DNA of 64,000 nucleotides from Chaenocephalus aceratus (lineage: Eukaryota; Chordata; Actinopteri; Perciformes; Channichthyidae). Position 1 is the stretch's first letter. Each line of letters opens with the position of its first letter. The position numbers were made by a program, and so were the translations under genes. Shown here in pieces: positions 32,096-46,400 of the stretch. Under the pieces are notes generated by a model. It was not told the DNA's origin and ran no database searches. It saw nothing but the letters and a program-made list of their open reading frames with translations. Location of the stretch: positions 3,972,896 to 4,036,895 of the forward strand of contig CM043793.1 of assembly GCA_023974075.1 (NCBI GenBank). The letters are read 5' to 3'.

Positions 32096-35000
32096 GTAAG
32101 TTTTAGTGTGCATGGCACTTCATGACAATTGTGCCTGTAACTTTATAGCAGGTCACCAAACACCCCTGGCATAGCTTATGTATAGTACATCCGGTACTGT
32201 GTAAGAACACTTTAATATTTCAAAAAGGAAGTGTCACTCAGCAGGATGGATCTGTCAGACGCCTCCACATGTATCCCTAGAGCCACTGGAGAGGGGCTAT
32301 TATTTCACTGAGTGTAGGGTGGCAAAACAAAAATAATAGGTCTTATTACCAGTAACTAAGTACATTTACTCTAGTGCTGTACTTAACGGTCCCATGTCAG
32401 GCTTTTCCGGTTATTACCTGTCCCCTTGTGTGAAGGTTTTTCTGCATGTAAACGGTCTGCAAAAGGCACATTCACACCGCAGTACTTTTCCCACAAAGGT
32501 TCATGAGAACTTAGTTCATGAGAACTCTTTAGTTCTCATGAACTAAGTACAGATCGCGTTCACACCGGAGTAAGTCCCTGGGGGTGGATTAGGCAAATGA
32601 AGTAGTGATGTGTCGGTCGCGAAGGAGCCGGCTAAAGAGCCGGCTCTTTTAAGTGAACGACGGGAGCCGGCTCTCGCCCGCGAACGAGCGGTTTCTTTGT
32701 TTTTTTTGGGGAGGGATCTAGATCGGCATGAAGGCACATTATGCAATGTGCAATGTGTACATTATCCCGCTTATTACACATGACCACATTCTCAACAAAG
32801 TAACGACATGACTCCCAATATTAATTTAAATGCTTTTATGGATTTAGAAAATGATTTTATTGATTTAAAAAATAGTTTTATGTATTGATTTAAATTGATA
32901 TGCATCCGCTAAGAAAAGTAGTCCGTTGTTACTGTTTGAACTAACGTAACAACGGCAGGAACTGCTTCTATAGTGTTTTTGAGGAGCTTTTTGATTACAG
33001 ATTTGAAAACATCGTTGCTTGCACAATGTGCACAAAGTAGCACAATTCATTATGTCAAATCTTGGAAAGTATCTAGATATCCCTGCCCTTATGCCAAAGT
33101 AACTGCCAACTGAATATGTGTCGCCATTTGATGTCTATGTCTGGACCGCTGCGTAAAAAGAAGGGTTTTCTGCCCCATTACTTCTCTTCTTACTTCTATA
33201 AGAATAAAACACGGAGGACGGAGATCTCTTTTTGTCCCCCTCTTCTCCCCGCTGGAGCCCAGCAGCTAATCTCAGAGCACGCTCCCCTCTCCTGCAGGGG
33301 GGCGTGGTCAGCTGCAGCTCACAGAATCAGCCCCCTGCAAAAACAGCGCTGGAAAGAGCAAATGGAGCGAAATGAGGCATGGCTAAAATGCAGGATCTTT
33401 TTGGTATTTTGATAAAAAATATATATTTATATACTTTATATAGGTCGATACAGTAGCCCCCTTTTTTAAAAATAGTTTTTATAGGTGTTGCTATCTGTTT
33501 TGTGTAGCGTGGTTCTACAAGCAAGTCAATGCATTCATTGGTTGGTATCAGAGAGTTACACGGGTCTGTAAATGCAATGAAAACAATTGGCCACAGCAAA
33601 TCATTTATATTAAACATGTAATTTGTACTTTTGAATACTTCAGTACAAAGGATGTATTGAATAATTTAAGTGATATATACGTACACATATAAATCATTAG
33701 TCAAAACAGGGCTACATTTGATTTAATTATAAAAGGTATAAAATGTGGTAAACTGAAGAGCCGGAATTCCCATCACTAAAATGAAGCCGCTGACGTCACT
33801 TCTTCTGCTATGGGTTTACTGGCAGGCCGCAAACCACTTCACGGCGTATACTGCCGCCCAAAGTCCCCGGCCGGAAGTCCCCGGAGTTGGGGACTGGCCT
33901 TCCGAGTAAATCGCCAGAACGCCGACACCTCCTCATCTCCACCGCTCCCATGTTTTATTTTGTGTTGCCATAAGTTAGTCTCTCTGCATTTCTGCACTGG
34001 GCTAATGCTAATGCTAATAATGCTAATGTGAGGATAATAAAATGGCGGCTTCACAAAACTTTTTGGGAGTTTTACGGGGCGTGGTTTGCAATCCGCCCAG
34101 CCAATCAGACATAGGAACCTTTTTCTCCCACGAAAGTACCTGCTCTCTAGCAGGGACGGAAAAGGGGGTAAAAAGGTTCTCATGAACTAATTTTAGTACC
34201 GGCTCTTTTTGGTGTGAACGCGACAAAAGAGTTCTCATGAACTAAGTTCTCATGAACCTTTGTGGGAAAAGTACTGCGGTGTGAATGCGCCTAAAGTCAC
34301 AAACCCTCAAAGTACACCCTGTAGCGAGTACAGCTCTAACACAGAAAAGACCTGTCGATGCTGCCCCAGAACGCCTCGTTGGAGATTTCTCTTTTTCTTC
34401 CTGGGTACAGTGACGTGACAATACCCAAATGGACCAATCCGTGGAGCTCCTCACACACATTCAGCGGCGAAACTGTGAGCCCGGTGGGTAATGACGCTGG
34501 AGGAGGTCGGACAAAAACCGCGCTGCAGCCGTGACGCGGCGCAGGCGGACCCGGTGGAATCAAGGGGTCACACTGTAGGTGCGCCGCGTTTGGGGGTGCG
34601 GGGGGGGGGGTGCTAGTGGAGCCTCGCAGATGGGGGTGCTGCAGCCCCCTCAGCACCCCCCCTTCCCGCATCCATTTGCGCTGTCTCGCAGACCCCACGC
34701 AGCAAGCAGGAAATGAACCAAGCTCACACTGTCCGCTCCTCGCAGCAGCGAGCCGCGTAACGTCCCGCCAACACGGCACCCAGACCCCACGCAGCATTCT
34801 CACCTGTTTGTCATTACTGGTGTTGCTAACACCATTGTAACACATAATCACTGATGTTCCGCTGTAATGGTGGTGGACTCATGAGAACAGAGTGGGCGAG
34901 CTGACCAATCAGAGCACAGTGGGCTCATAGGGAGGGGGGGGCAGGAGCTGAATACATATACTATACAGAGATGCTGTATGAGAAACCAATGTGAGTTCGT

Positions 35001-37186
35001 AAAATTGCACAATATAAATCTATTCTACTAGTATACCTCAACAATGGAATTATGATCAATAGAAATGGCCATGACATGGGACCTTTAAGTAAAATGTTGA
35101 GGTACGTGTACTTTACTTCAGTATTTCCGTTTTACACAACTTTGTACTTCTACTTCGATGCATTTCAAAGGGAAATAATGTAATTTTACTCCACTGCATT
35201 TATTTAACAGCTTTAGCTACTTTAAACAAAATGCATCACTAAAACTAGTGGACTCTTTAAGAGTACTGAATTGAATTTCTTTCAAGTAAATCAGAACTTT
35301 GTTTGTCAACAACATTACATTCCTACTTGATGCAAAAATATCATCTAGAACAGTGATTCTCAAACTTTTTTCAATAATGTACCCCCTTTGAAAACAAAAT
35401 TCAGCCAAGTACCCCCTGATCAGCGCAAAAACGAACAACGACAAAATGCCTATATAAAGAGGTACAGTACAGCGCTGCACCATCAGAGTCTGATTTATTA
35501 AAACAACAACCTTGTAACTGAGAAACACTTAAATGCTACATTTCAAATGTATTACAATCCATCACTAAATTCATGGCAAACCCATTTTAACATCATGCAA
35601 TAACACTAAGATGACATTAGTTGCATTGAACTGATCTTTTTAATAAGTTGTACTTACAATTTAGTGAGAAATATGGTCTTGTGCCTCACTGAGGATCTTT
35701 GTCATTCTGACAGGGGCCTCCCTGTCGGAATGACAAAGATCCTCAGGCTCAGGCTAACTGCAGTTATTACACTTCATGTTTTGAAATATGTGTAACTCTA
35801 GTCTTTTGATATAAAACCCACACTGCTGAAACTTCTTTAACTTTTCCTAAAATTGGTATATTTATCTTTTTTTTTTCTTTACATTAACATAAAAGAAATC
35901 TCACGTACCCCCTGCAGTACTCCAACGTACCCCTAGGGGTCCGCGTACCCCCATTTGAGAACCACTGATCTAGAAATGTAATATATAATCATTAATGCTG
36001 TCAAAATTATCGCGTTAATGGCGGTAATACATTTTTTGAATTAATTGCGTTAAAATATTTAACGCATTTAATGCGTGCAGAATGGCCCGCCCCATACATC
36101 CCACCAGTGGCAGCGCCAGGGTATGGCTGGGGTAGGCTACACCCAGTGGTGTAGTCTACTTTTTTGTAGTGGGTATACTGTAATAATTGTATTCATCCAT
36201 CCTAGAGCGACGCAACACCTCATGAACACCATCACACTCACTAATGCATAACTAGTCTTGAGACTGGTTATGTGTTATCAACATGTCAATGTATTATAAG
36301 CATTTGTATGTGACTTTTAACTGCCAGTGACATTAACAATAAAAAAATAAAAGAATGAACAATGATGGAAAAAGCCCACTTATCTTCTAGGGTTGAACAA
36401 TTAATCGACATTTTTATCAAAATCTCAATATGGCCTACTGCAATTTTCAAGTAATATACAATAAATATGGTCATGCTACAGATGTCCTGGCCCACACATC
36501 ATATTCTACACTTAAAAAAACATCTTTTTTCGCATAGATCTGCACAAATATCACACAATAATCATTTTAAACCTATTTTTCAATGCATTAGTTTATTCAA
36601 ACTTGTTCAGCCCTATTATCTTCCATAAATCATTGTCAAACTGTGTCAGCTTAAATGAACAAGCAAACATCCTTGAAGTGCTACAAATTAACAAATAAGC
36701 TTCACCTCAATAAATGAGGGTTGAAAAAGCACTCAACATGTCCATACTGGGTTCACTGTGTTCGTCCACTCGCCCTGCAGATGTAGCCTCGTCAATGAGA
36801 ACAGACAACTTGCTTGAAGATGTCACAATACTGTGAACTATTTTTTTCTGCATCTCTTTTGCTATGTGTTTTACAATTTTTGTGGAACTGTACCTTGAGT
36901 GCAGACTAGTGCCCATGTTGGCACCATTTTGTTCCTGAAGCTCAATGAGACTATCATGGTCAGTAAAAGGTTGGTTCATCTTCGCAAGATAGTATGCTGT
37001 TCTGAATACAGAATCTGTCTCTGCAAACACAGTCTCTGACACAGCTCTCACCAAATGTCCAACTAAATCCTGTCCACCCTTCTCCGTGAGCTCCTGGGCT
37101 ATTTGTGTGCTCTGGACGTCTCATGTCGTCTAATCTATTTACCTAACTTTCTGTCCCTCCACTCTAACCAAGGATGCCTGTTCTTA

Positions 37187-37262
<76 letters not shown>

Positions 37263-40200
37263 CACACACACACCATTTGTATTGTATTATTGTATGAGAG
37301 AGGTTCCAGGTTGAATTGAGGCGAATATTTGTAATGTTCAGAGGTTGTTGTGTTTAATATTCATGAGAATATTTGTCATTGTTCAAATGATAATAAACAT
37401 TAGCATAAAGCATATTTGTCCACTCATATGTTGATAAGAGTATTAAAAACTTGAAAAATATTCCTCTAAGGTACATTTAGAACAGATCAAAAATGTGCGA
37501 TTAATTTGCGATTAATCGCGATTAACTATGGACAATCATGCGATTAAATATTTTAATGGACTGACAGCCCTAATAAATACATATATATATATATAATATG
37601 CCTATGAAATAAATAAATGAGGCAATAAATATGTATACATGGACATTTAAATACACATTTATTTATTTCATGGGACTTTTATTTCATAATGACACATTGT
37701 ATTTATTTCAGATGACTTGTATTTCATAATGACACATTTATTTTATTTCAAGAGACTCGTATTTCATAATGACATATTTATTTATTTCAGGGGACTTTTA
37801 TTTCATAATGACACTTTATTTATTTCAAGAGACTCGTATTTCATAATGACACATTTATTTATTTCAAGAGACTCGTATTTCATAATGACACTTTATTTTA
37901 TTTCAAGAGACTCGTATTTCATAATGACATATTTATTTATTTCAGATGACTTGTATTTCATAATGACACATTTATTTATTTCAAGAGACTCGTATTTCAT
38001 AATGACACATTTATTTATTTCAGGTGACTCGTATTTCATAATGACACATTTATTTATTTCAAGAGACTCGTATTTCATAATGACACATTTATTTATTTCA
38101 AGAGACTCGTATTTCATAATGACACATTTATTTATTTCAAGAGACTCGTATTTCATAATGACACATTTATTTATTTCAGGTGACTTGTATTTCATAATGA
38201 CATATTTATTTATTTCAAGAGACTCGTATTTCATAATGACACATTTATTTATTTCAGTGACTTGTATTTCATAATGACACATTTATTTATTTCAAGAGAC
38301 TCGTATTTCATAATGACATTTATTTATTTCAGATGACTTGTATTTCATAATGACACATTTATTTATTTCAGGACTTATTTCATAATGACACATTTATTTA
38401 TTTCAGGACTTTATTTCATAATGACACATTTATTTATTTCAAGAGACTCGTATTTCATAATGACACATTTATTTATTTCAGAGACTTGTATTTCATAATG
38501 ACACATTTATTTATTTCAAGGACTTGTATTTCATAATGACATATTTATTTATTTCAAGAGACTGTATTTCATAATGACGCATTTATTTATTTCAAGAGAC
38601 TCGTATTTCATAATGACATTTATTTATTTCAGATGACTTGTATTTCATAATGACACATTTATTTATTTCAGGTGACTTGTATTTCATAATGACATATTTA
38701 TTTATTTCAGATGACTTGTATGTATTTCATAATGACGCATTTATTTATTTCAGGTGACTTGTATTTCATGATGAGAAATTTCCATTCCTTATATGCAAAT
38801 GAACGTGGCGTGGTTTGCTCACAGATCCAGACCAAAGCAACAGCACCACACTGACTACTCGAGGAGAGGAAGAAAATGGAGGAGAAGGACTATAAGGCAA
38901 ACTACTAAATTCTCAGTCAGACATCGCATGTAATCTGATACTCTAAATTTCACCCGCCAGAAATGTTCGCTTCTTCTTCTTCGGTGTAAATTGTCCCGTT
39001 GGCAAACCAGTTGACTTCTTCTTCTCTCGGTTTTTTTGGCGGATTGCAAACAACTTTAAGGTGCATACCGCCACCTACTGTACATGAGTGTGAATCATCA
39101 TATCATTCCATCTCTTACTCATGGACTATGATCTAATCCAAAATAAATAAAACAAAACAACAATCTATGATCTTTCCTGTTATAATAATTCCTTACATTT
39201 ATTATAGCCTTTTTCAATGACTCAAAGCGCTTTACATATACACACATTACCACATATATCATACATGCATGGTCAGAAACTGTGGACAATACCCACAGGA
39301 GTAAGTTCAGGTGAAGTGTCCTTGCCCAAGGACACACCGGCTTTACAGACGCGGGTTTCACCCCTTGATCTGATGATCATTGCACAGCGCACTGCGCCAC
39401 ACCGTCCATCTTCACACCTCGAAGTCATCGAGGCGCTTTTACAAGTACACATTAGTAGTATACATGTACTGTGGACAATACCCACAGGAGCAAATCCGGG
39501 TGAAGTGTCTTGCCCAAGGACACAACGGCCTGACGCAGTGGCAGCAGGAGCAGGGTTTCGAACTGGAGTTCCCCAGCACTCCCCCTTGATCTGATGATCG
39601 GATGCACAGACCACTGCGCCACCCGTCCCAATGTTAGATAATTTTTACCTACCCCAGTTTTCACTAAAGGTAAACAGTGCCTTTCTGGTAGCTCTTTCTC
39701 TTTCTTCTCTTTTGTTCCCAAATACCAAAACCCTCTAAAACGTTATCCTTCTTCTGTTCTTTCTTTATAATATGTGTCTGCTGGCAGACCAGCATTTATC
39801 TATCACCAGCTTATGTTAGTATTAAATATACAATGTATTCTGGTAACTATCAAAATAAAGACATTGTATAGTGTTCATAACAGTATTTTTATTTAATAAA
39901 TTATATTTAATACAATAATATTACAAAAAAAACCTACATCGAAATAAATATATCATCTAAAATAGATGCATTTGATTTAAAAATAACAAATTATAATTCA
40001 AAATGTAAACGGCAACAAAGAAATTAATTTTTCTTTGTTTCTTGTTAATATCCATTATCTTCTCTGTTATGTATCTTCCGGTCTTTGCCAATCTGGCCAG
40101 CATTTCTTGGTCCTCCACGTCTTTCTCGTACAGCCACTGCTTGAAGCAAACTGAAAATAAGAAACAACAATGTTTTAACAAATCGTATTCAATAATGTGA

Positions 40201-43200
40201 TGATAGAACTGCAAACAGAATAGCTGTAACTTTAACAAACTAAATAACTCTGTTACCTCTAATCATTAACCCATATTTTAGATGATATATCATTGAGTTA
40301 ACTCCGTGTGTTGCTGCTAGCATACATATATACCTGACGTGGAAACGTTACTCGTGGATGGAGCTACAGAGCTAAAGACAGTCGAACCCGGTGCATTCTT
40401 CCGTCTGGATGTGGAGCACTTTTGCTAAATGTTTAGACAAAATGCTCGTGTTACCACCCTTACATGCTAAACTCTTATTGCACTTTTGGCAACAAGCATT
40501 TTTCCCACCTCAAGACCAAGCCCCCAGGAAGTGCGCCGGACTCTGAGGAAATAATTCGTTGTGTCCAAACGGCGGTACTAACATTTCCTTTCAGTCTGTG
40601 ACGTCGACCGGCCCAGCAATACTTTTTCCTATTGACTAACATTGGGAAAGAGACGTCTGTAAATCAATGGATAATGTTTTTGAGACTAAATAAACTACCC
40701 AGTATGAACTATTGTATAGCCCTAGAATCATTAAGTCCTTAAAGTTGTAAAATGCACTAAAAGCCGAATCTAGATTTATTCTCTCTCTCCATTCTTTCTA
40801 GTGAGCCGAGAGTGTGTGCTCGGGGGGCGGGGCTTAAGGGGCGCATGCTCTGTGAGCGCACACACGGGTTCTTCTGCTCTGACAGCCAGGCATGATGGGT
40901 AATCTGTGACGTTTCGCTCTCTCAAAAGTTGGGCCATTTTGACTTCATGCGCCAATGAGCAACTCTCATAGGAAAGAACGAGGCCCCTCCTCCGACGCTG
41001 TATCCAGTTCTTATTATACATCCATGCTCAAGACGGGTAACATAACTACCCTCGGGGCGCTTAGTTCTCTCCGCCATGTGTGGGGGCTCTGTCATGTACA
41101 ACCATTGGTAGATGTTACACCTGAAAGAAAGATAAGGAAATAAGAGAAGACAGGAGGACAACATCTTCTTAAGTAAAAGACGAAATCATGTCAAGCTTTA
41201 CATCTTTCAGTCTTTACAATGCACTGTTGGAAATGACATTCCAAAGGCTAAATTCAATCTCAACACCACAAATAACTGGGTACCAAAGTGCTTTACCTGA
41301 TAGAACACGTTCCACACGGCGCAGCAACCATCCGGCTGGCCGTATGCTGCATATCATCTCCTCCCTCTCCACTGTTTCCAGTAGATATCTACTGCCTCTG
41401 TCCAATCAAACTGAAATGCCCCAAAACAATCATATTTAAAAAGTTAAAAACAATAACTTGCTTTTGGCATTCAAATGTATTAGAATCTCACCTTTTTCCT
41501 GGATGTCAGGAAGGCGTTCCCTTCAAGTCCGCAACCAGTCATAGGAGTTCAAATGCAAAGCCTGAACGATGACAAGAGCGAGACTTACATTTTACAAGAT
41601 AAGTAATACCAGAGCAGTGTTTACGACATGCTGAGAACAGATCAAATCCCCTGACAGGCTCACACACTTTGGTGATGTCCTCATCTGATAATGATGTTTC
41701 ATTTTTAGCAGCAAAGTAACATTACTCAAGGTATATGTTGGACCCAACTCATGTACAGTATGTTTTGCATCTCCTCAACAATGGTCTGTATAGTTGAGTA
41801 GAAACAAACTGTCCCTACAGTTTCAGGTAGATTAACGAAGAAAAGTTTGCAATGAAGCACAAAACCCCTCTTTGTATTAAGCTAGATGCCACAGAAAGTA
41901 CAGCTTAACATGCTAACCTGGTAGAGTTAGCTAACGTTAGCTAGCTTCATGTCCAACTAAAAACCTCTAACGTGCATTACATTGACGATTTTAAACACAA
42001 CTTAAAGGTGGGGTAGAAACCGGCTCGAGATACACTTTTTGTTATATTCCATGGAATGCTCTTAGCATCCCGATAGCAATGAATATCTTAAGTGCTTTGA
42101 CAAAAAATCCATACAAAAATTTCATCTGTAGAAGCCGTAATACCGGTAAAAAGTACAACCGATGGCCTACCTGCCAGTCAGCCTTCCATCGGGGCACAAA
42201 CTTATCTCGTGCCCTCATTGGTCATGTGCGCGTTCGTGTGTGTTGGAGGAGGGGCTCTATAAGGAAGTGGCAGATTTTCTCCGGTTGTGTATTTTCAAAT
42301 TCTAGCGATCTCGAGCCGGTTTCTCAAAAACTTACCTACCCCACCTTTAACTCTCTCAACTTGTAAATTAACGTTAATTTAACATACCCTTAAATAACTA
42401 CATCACGTTTTTCAGGGGCAACACAAACTGCAGAAAACGTTAGATGCTAACTGTTGTTAGCTAAGACAGCTAGCTCGTAACAATAACCTCCTAGCAAACT
42501 TAAGGTTACGTTAACATTAACTTAACGTTGTAAGAAAGCAAAACGAACCTTCGAGAAATCTTTTACTCTCAGACTGGGTGTAATTGTGTAGCGTTGCTTA
42601 CCTCCAGAAGGACTTTTAGCTGTTTCCCAGTAGAGACTAGAGAGAGCTGTCAGAGTGGTTGCTCTCAGAAGAGCAGCATTGGGCGGACCAGATAAGACCA
42701 GAGAAGAACCAGTTAAGCACCAGAAAAGAACAAGAATGGTTCTTGAACCGGTTTGGTTTATTGGCAGTTTGCAAACCACTTAAGAGTACTGGAGTGTGAA
42801 ACAAAAGCTATTGTGTTATGTGTTGTGGTGCTGTTGCTTTGGTCTGGATCTGTGAGCTAACCACGCCCCGTTCATTTGCATATAAGGAATGGAAATGTCT
42901 CATCATGAAATACAAGTCACCTGAAATAAATAAATGCGTCATTATGAAATACGAGTCTTGAAATAAATAAATGTGTCATTATGAAATACAAGTCACCTGA
43001 AATAAATAAATGTGTCATTATGAAATACAAGTCCCCTGAAATAAATAAATGTGTCATTATGAAATACGAGTCTCTTGAAATAAATAAATGTGTCATTATG
43101 AAATACGAGTCTCTTGAAATAAATAAATATGTCATTATGAAATAAAAGTCTCTTGAAATAAATAAATGTGTCATTATGAAATAAAAGTCCCATGAAATAA

Positions 43201-43360
43201 AAAATGTGTATTTAAATGTACATGTATACATATTTATTGCCTCATTTATTTATTTCAGAATTTATTTCATAGGCATATTTATATATATATGTATTTATTT
43301 AATTATTTATGTATTTATATTTATTTAGCTTATGGCTTCCATAACGAAGTACTCAACTAG

Positions 43361-43438
<78 letters not shown>

Positions 43439-46400
43439 GTCGACTTTCCTGAAGTACTCCCCGTTGATAGAAATCAACACGTAATGAATTAAGACCCCAC
43501 GGTTTGATGATTGATAGGTGTGTGGGCTGTCTTTCATTTTGACACACAGCATTTTTTTATAATAAACATACATACCGTATGTGTGAAATGGATATATCCG
43601 CCTTCTTTCTTTTATCTTTCCATTCCCACAACAATATACATAAATAAATGGCATATTTTGGACATAGTTCGAATGGTGATTAATCATGATTAATTAATGT
43701 TTAAGCTGTGATTAATCTGATTAAAAATTGTAATCGTTTGACAGCCCTAATAATCATAAAAACACACACAAAGGCAATTTTTCTGCACAATGATTACTTT
43801 TTCTTTTTAAACTTAAGTACATTTTGCTGATAGTACTTTTACTTAAGTAAGATTTTGAATGCAGGAATTTTGGTTTTAATGAAATATTTTGACAATAATG
43901 TATTGGTACTTTTACTCAAGTAAAGCCTCTGGATACTTCTTCAACCTCTGCTTATTATGAATTAATAAATACCTCCTTAACGCTGCAGTTAAGTTGTGGT
44001 CCAGCATGATCACTTAGAAAGTTACATGTAGAATGTCACTGCATCATTTTCTGTGTACTTCTAAAGGATATCAGAAAAGAGTTTAATAGGATATAATGAA
44101 TAGGTAGTGATTTTTGTATTAATTGCTAGTAACATGCTTATTAGTTAATTAAGTTAAGTATTTTCTTTGGATAAAACTAATTGTAGGCCAATAATATTGT
44201 TGGTATCACTTTATTTTATGATACATTTATAATACTTCGTTCGTAGTTAAAACCATAGGTGGAAAGTATGTCACATTTATTCAACTTCTGTATTTAAACA
44301 TAATAGTGTATTTCAATGTTTTGCTACTCTATACTTTTACCCCACTACATTTTTTTACAGCTTCAATAACATAGGATATATACATATGATAGGATATAGA
44401 TCAACTACTAAATCATGATGTATTATTAAAGTTAAGCTATATTAGTGTTGTGGAATGCCACAATTCTGGTAAGAAATAAACACATATAGCAGTAAAACAA
44501 AGTTGTGCTATTCAATAAAGTGTCAACAGGATCGATTTCAGCTGAAAGGATCTGACCATGAGCACACACTGAAAAAACTGAAACGGTGACTTTAATTAAA
44601 TGTATTATGTCAACAGATGTCACATAACTGTATTATGTTAGTTGAAAGCAATAATATTAAGTTAAAATTACAAAATATTAGGTTCAACCTAATATAATTG
44701 CTTTTAACTTACCTAATTCAGTTATGTGAAAATTGAAGTCAACGGTTCAGTTTTTCCAGTGTAGGTGTTCATTTTGAGACTTTGTTGCTTCTGAAATACA
44801 ACTGGCTTTGCCCGGACTTATGCTGTGACATGCTGTGCTACATAATAAACCTTCTTTTTTAAATTTCATTTTTACATTTTGCCTTTTTTATTGGATAGCA
44901 CATTTGAAAAGGGACTGGACAGTGGAAATGCAACAAAGGGCGGAGGTCAGATTACATTTGTCAGTAGTAATAATAATTAGTTACACCCACCCCTCCCTCT
45001 CTTTCTGAAACACCTCAATTGGACTCCTTTGTTTAATTCCGCCACATAGTGAAATCACTATCTACCTTCTATTGGCTGACGCTCCAACACATTGAACATG
45101 ATAGTCTTAGGGTACTCTTTAAGGATAAATAAATATATTGGTGATCAATTTTCCCTTTTTAACACATTTTCCACCGTGTGTTTCCAGGTCATTCTGTCCG
45201 GCATCGTAGGCTCACAACATGGAGAAGACCCATGCTGCTGCTGGTAAGATATCGCTCTTTGTTCTTTATACAAAGAAGTGATTGCATTGGTTACAATGTT
45301 TGTGTTGCCGTTACATTTAAGTCCAGTCACTTAGGGATGTCCAACCATGTTCCATGCAGGGCCGGTCAGCAGGTTTCCAGGCTCCCTCCCCTCCTCGGTG
45401 CTCCTTCGGGTCAGTTTAGTGATGCTGGCGGTTACATGGTAGCAACATGTTTAACACTAGAGTGGCTGACTCAGTCAGTGTGTTATAAAAGGAATTTCCA
45501 TTTTGCTTTTTGAACATTTTTCAAGTTCTTAGGGATTCTTAAATGAGTCTGTCTAGAATTTCCATTACATCGTGGATGTAAATACATGTTTAGAGACCGG
45601 GAGAGCTCACCAACAGTTATTATGTTTGTGTATGATGCTTAAAACAAGTAAGATGTGTGACAGCAGAGCAGCACCATAATGTTCTTCAACAAGTCCATCT
45701 TTAAAAGTTCTGAAATATCTAGTAACTGTCTTCAGATAATTGTTCACAGACAACAGCAAACGGTTCTATTTGCAGTTGTGGTAGTGGTGATGTCAACAGG
45801 AACGTTGTGGCCTCTATGGTTTTTCAGTACCCAACCCACTGCGTACTCCCGCATCGACGTAGCTACATAAAATACCATTATTTGTATGGCCTGCCCTTAT
45901 TTCATGTGGGTGAACATTTACTTGGCCATTAAAGCTGCTTCTGATAGTGTCGTTCATTACTTTAATGTTATAATCCAATATGAAGTGGCAACAGGAAGTG
46001 AGGGGGAGGGACTGTGGGGAGGGGTAGTTAGCTAATTATTTGTGGTCTCATAACATGACGTTGATGAAATTGGGCGCCTCATATTGGTTTTTTTTGGACT
46101 TGATATTACTTGAGAGTTGTGTTTTTGGGGCGGCGACGTTCTCTTTGTTCATCCATGACGCAGTCACGTGGAAATACCTCGATGCTTTCGTCATGCGGAA
46201 GGGTGTGTTGAATCTAAACTGATAGAGACGTCCTCCTGTTCTCGTGCGTTTGAACACTGGAGGTCAACTCCCAAAATCAAAAAGTCATTAGTGTGAAGGA
46301 AATCCAAGCCGCAAACAACACACGACAACAACAACAACAACAACAACAACTAAATAACATTTTGTCAACCTACAGTTGTCCTAATACCCTTTTAGAGTTT

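Larger units (their letters stand above)
32387..35084. mobile_element. TTAA-flanked element (GGTCCCATGTCA ends)
   Basis: TTAA occurs at 32383-32386 and 35085-35088. The ends CGGTCCCATGTCA and TGACATGGGACCT are inverted. TTAA targets are used by piggyBac and Kolobok elements; no transposase is seen to choose between them. It contains the next two nested elements, and a CpG-rich stretch at 34,440-34,790 whose open frames I do not trust. Confidence 0.7.
37573..43330. mobile_element. Long palindromic element with sub-terminal satellite arrays
   Basis: The outer 100 bp on each side (atgcctatgaaataaataaa, aggcaataaatatgtatac) are inverted copies. Inside each end sits an array of about 41-bp units (37,670-38,785 and, inverted, 42,898-43,205). 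Next come matching inverted inner borders (atgcaaatgaacgtggcgtg at 38,792 against its complement near 42,870). The 3.9-kb core (38,850-42,790) is mostly unassigned. Confidence 0.6.
35993..43749. mobile_element. hAT element with TARKGCTGTCAAA ends, enlarged by an internal palindromic element
   Basis: The left end TAATGCTGTCAAAATTA and right end TTTGACAGCCCTA are inverted. The 8-bp TSD ATAATCAT is perfect (35985-35992 and 43750-43757). A second right-type end (gactgacagcccta, 37,559-37,572) lies inside, so either a related copy was nested or the element was rearranged. A transposase fragment lies at 36,707-37,054. Confidence 0.7.
32348..43953. mobile_element. Short interspersed element split by more than 11 kb of later insertions
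   Basis: Left piece aagtaactaagta...gtgctgtac (32,348-32,386) continues at 35,085 with gtaaaatgttgaggtacgtg and actccactgcatttatt. It continues again at 35,968-35,992 and ends at 43,750-43,953 with tacttttactcaagtaaagc and cttcttcaacctc. The pieces total about 530 bp, in the same order as other copies of this fish repeat. They are interrupted by elements at 32,387-35,084, 35,351-35,967 and 35,993-43,749. Confidence 0.65.

Noticed and set aside
33327..33617. 96-codon minus-strand frame with lysine-rich start
   Set aside because: It lies wholly inside a TSD-bounded hAT element and has no transposase motif.
34336..34851. 171-codon minus-strand frame in CpG-rich DNA
   Set aside because: No recognisable domain; it lies inside a TTAA-flanked element and reflects GC-rich composition.
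37717..38282. Long open frames on both strands (up to 185 codons)
   Set aside because: They come from the 41-bp satellite unit, which lacks stops; the peptide is a simple repeat with no splice or start context.
37670..38785. Regular repeats resembling a CRISPR array
   Set aside because: There are no unique spacers; it is a head-to-tail satellite in a vertebrate genome.
41293..41416. Minus-strand exon-like segment with good acceptor and donor
   Set aside because: All three frames from the acceptor contain a stop, so it is not a coding exon as it stands.
43325..43687. Frame encoding a poly-glycine tract
   Set aside because: It is the poly(C) run read on the minus strand.
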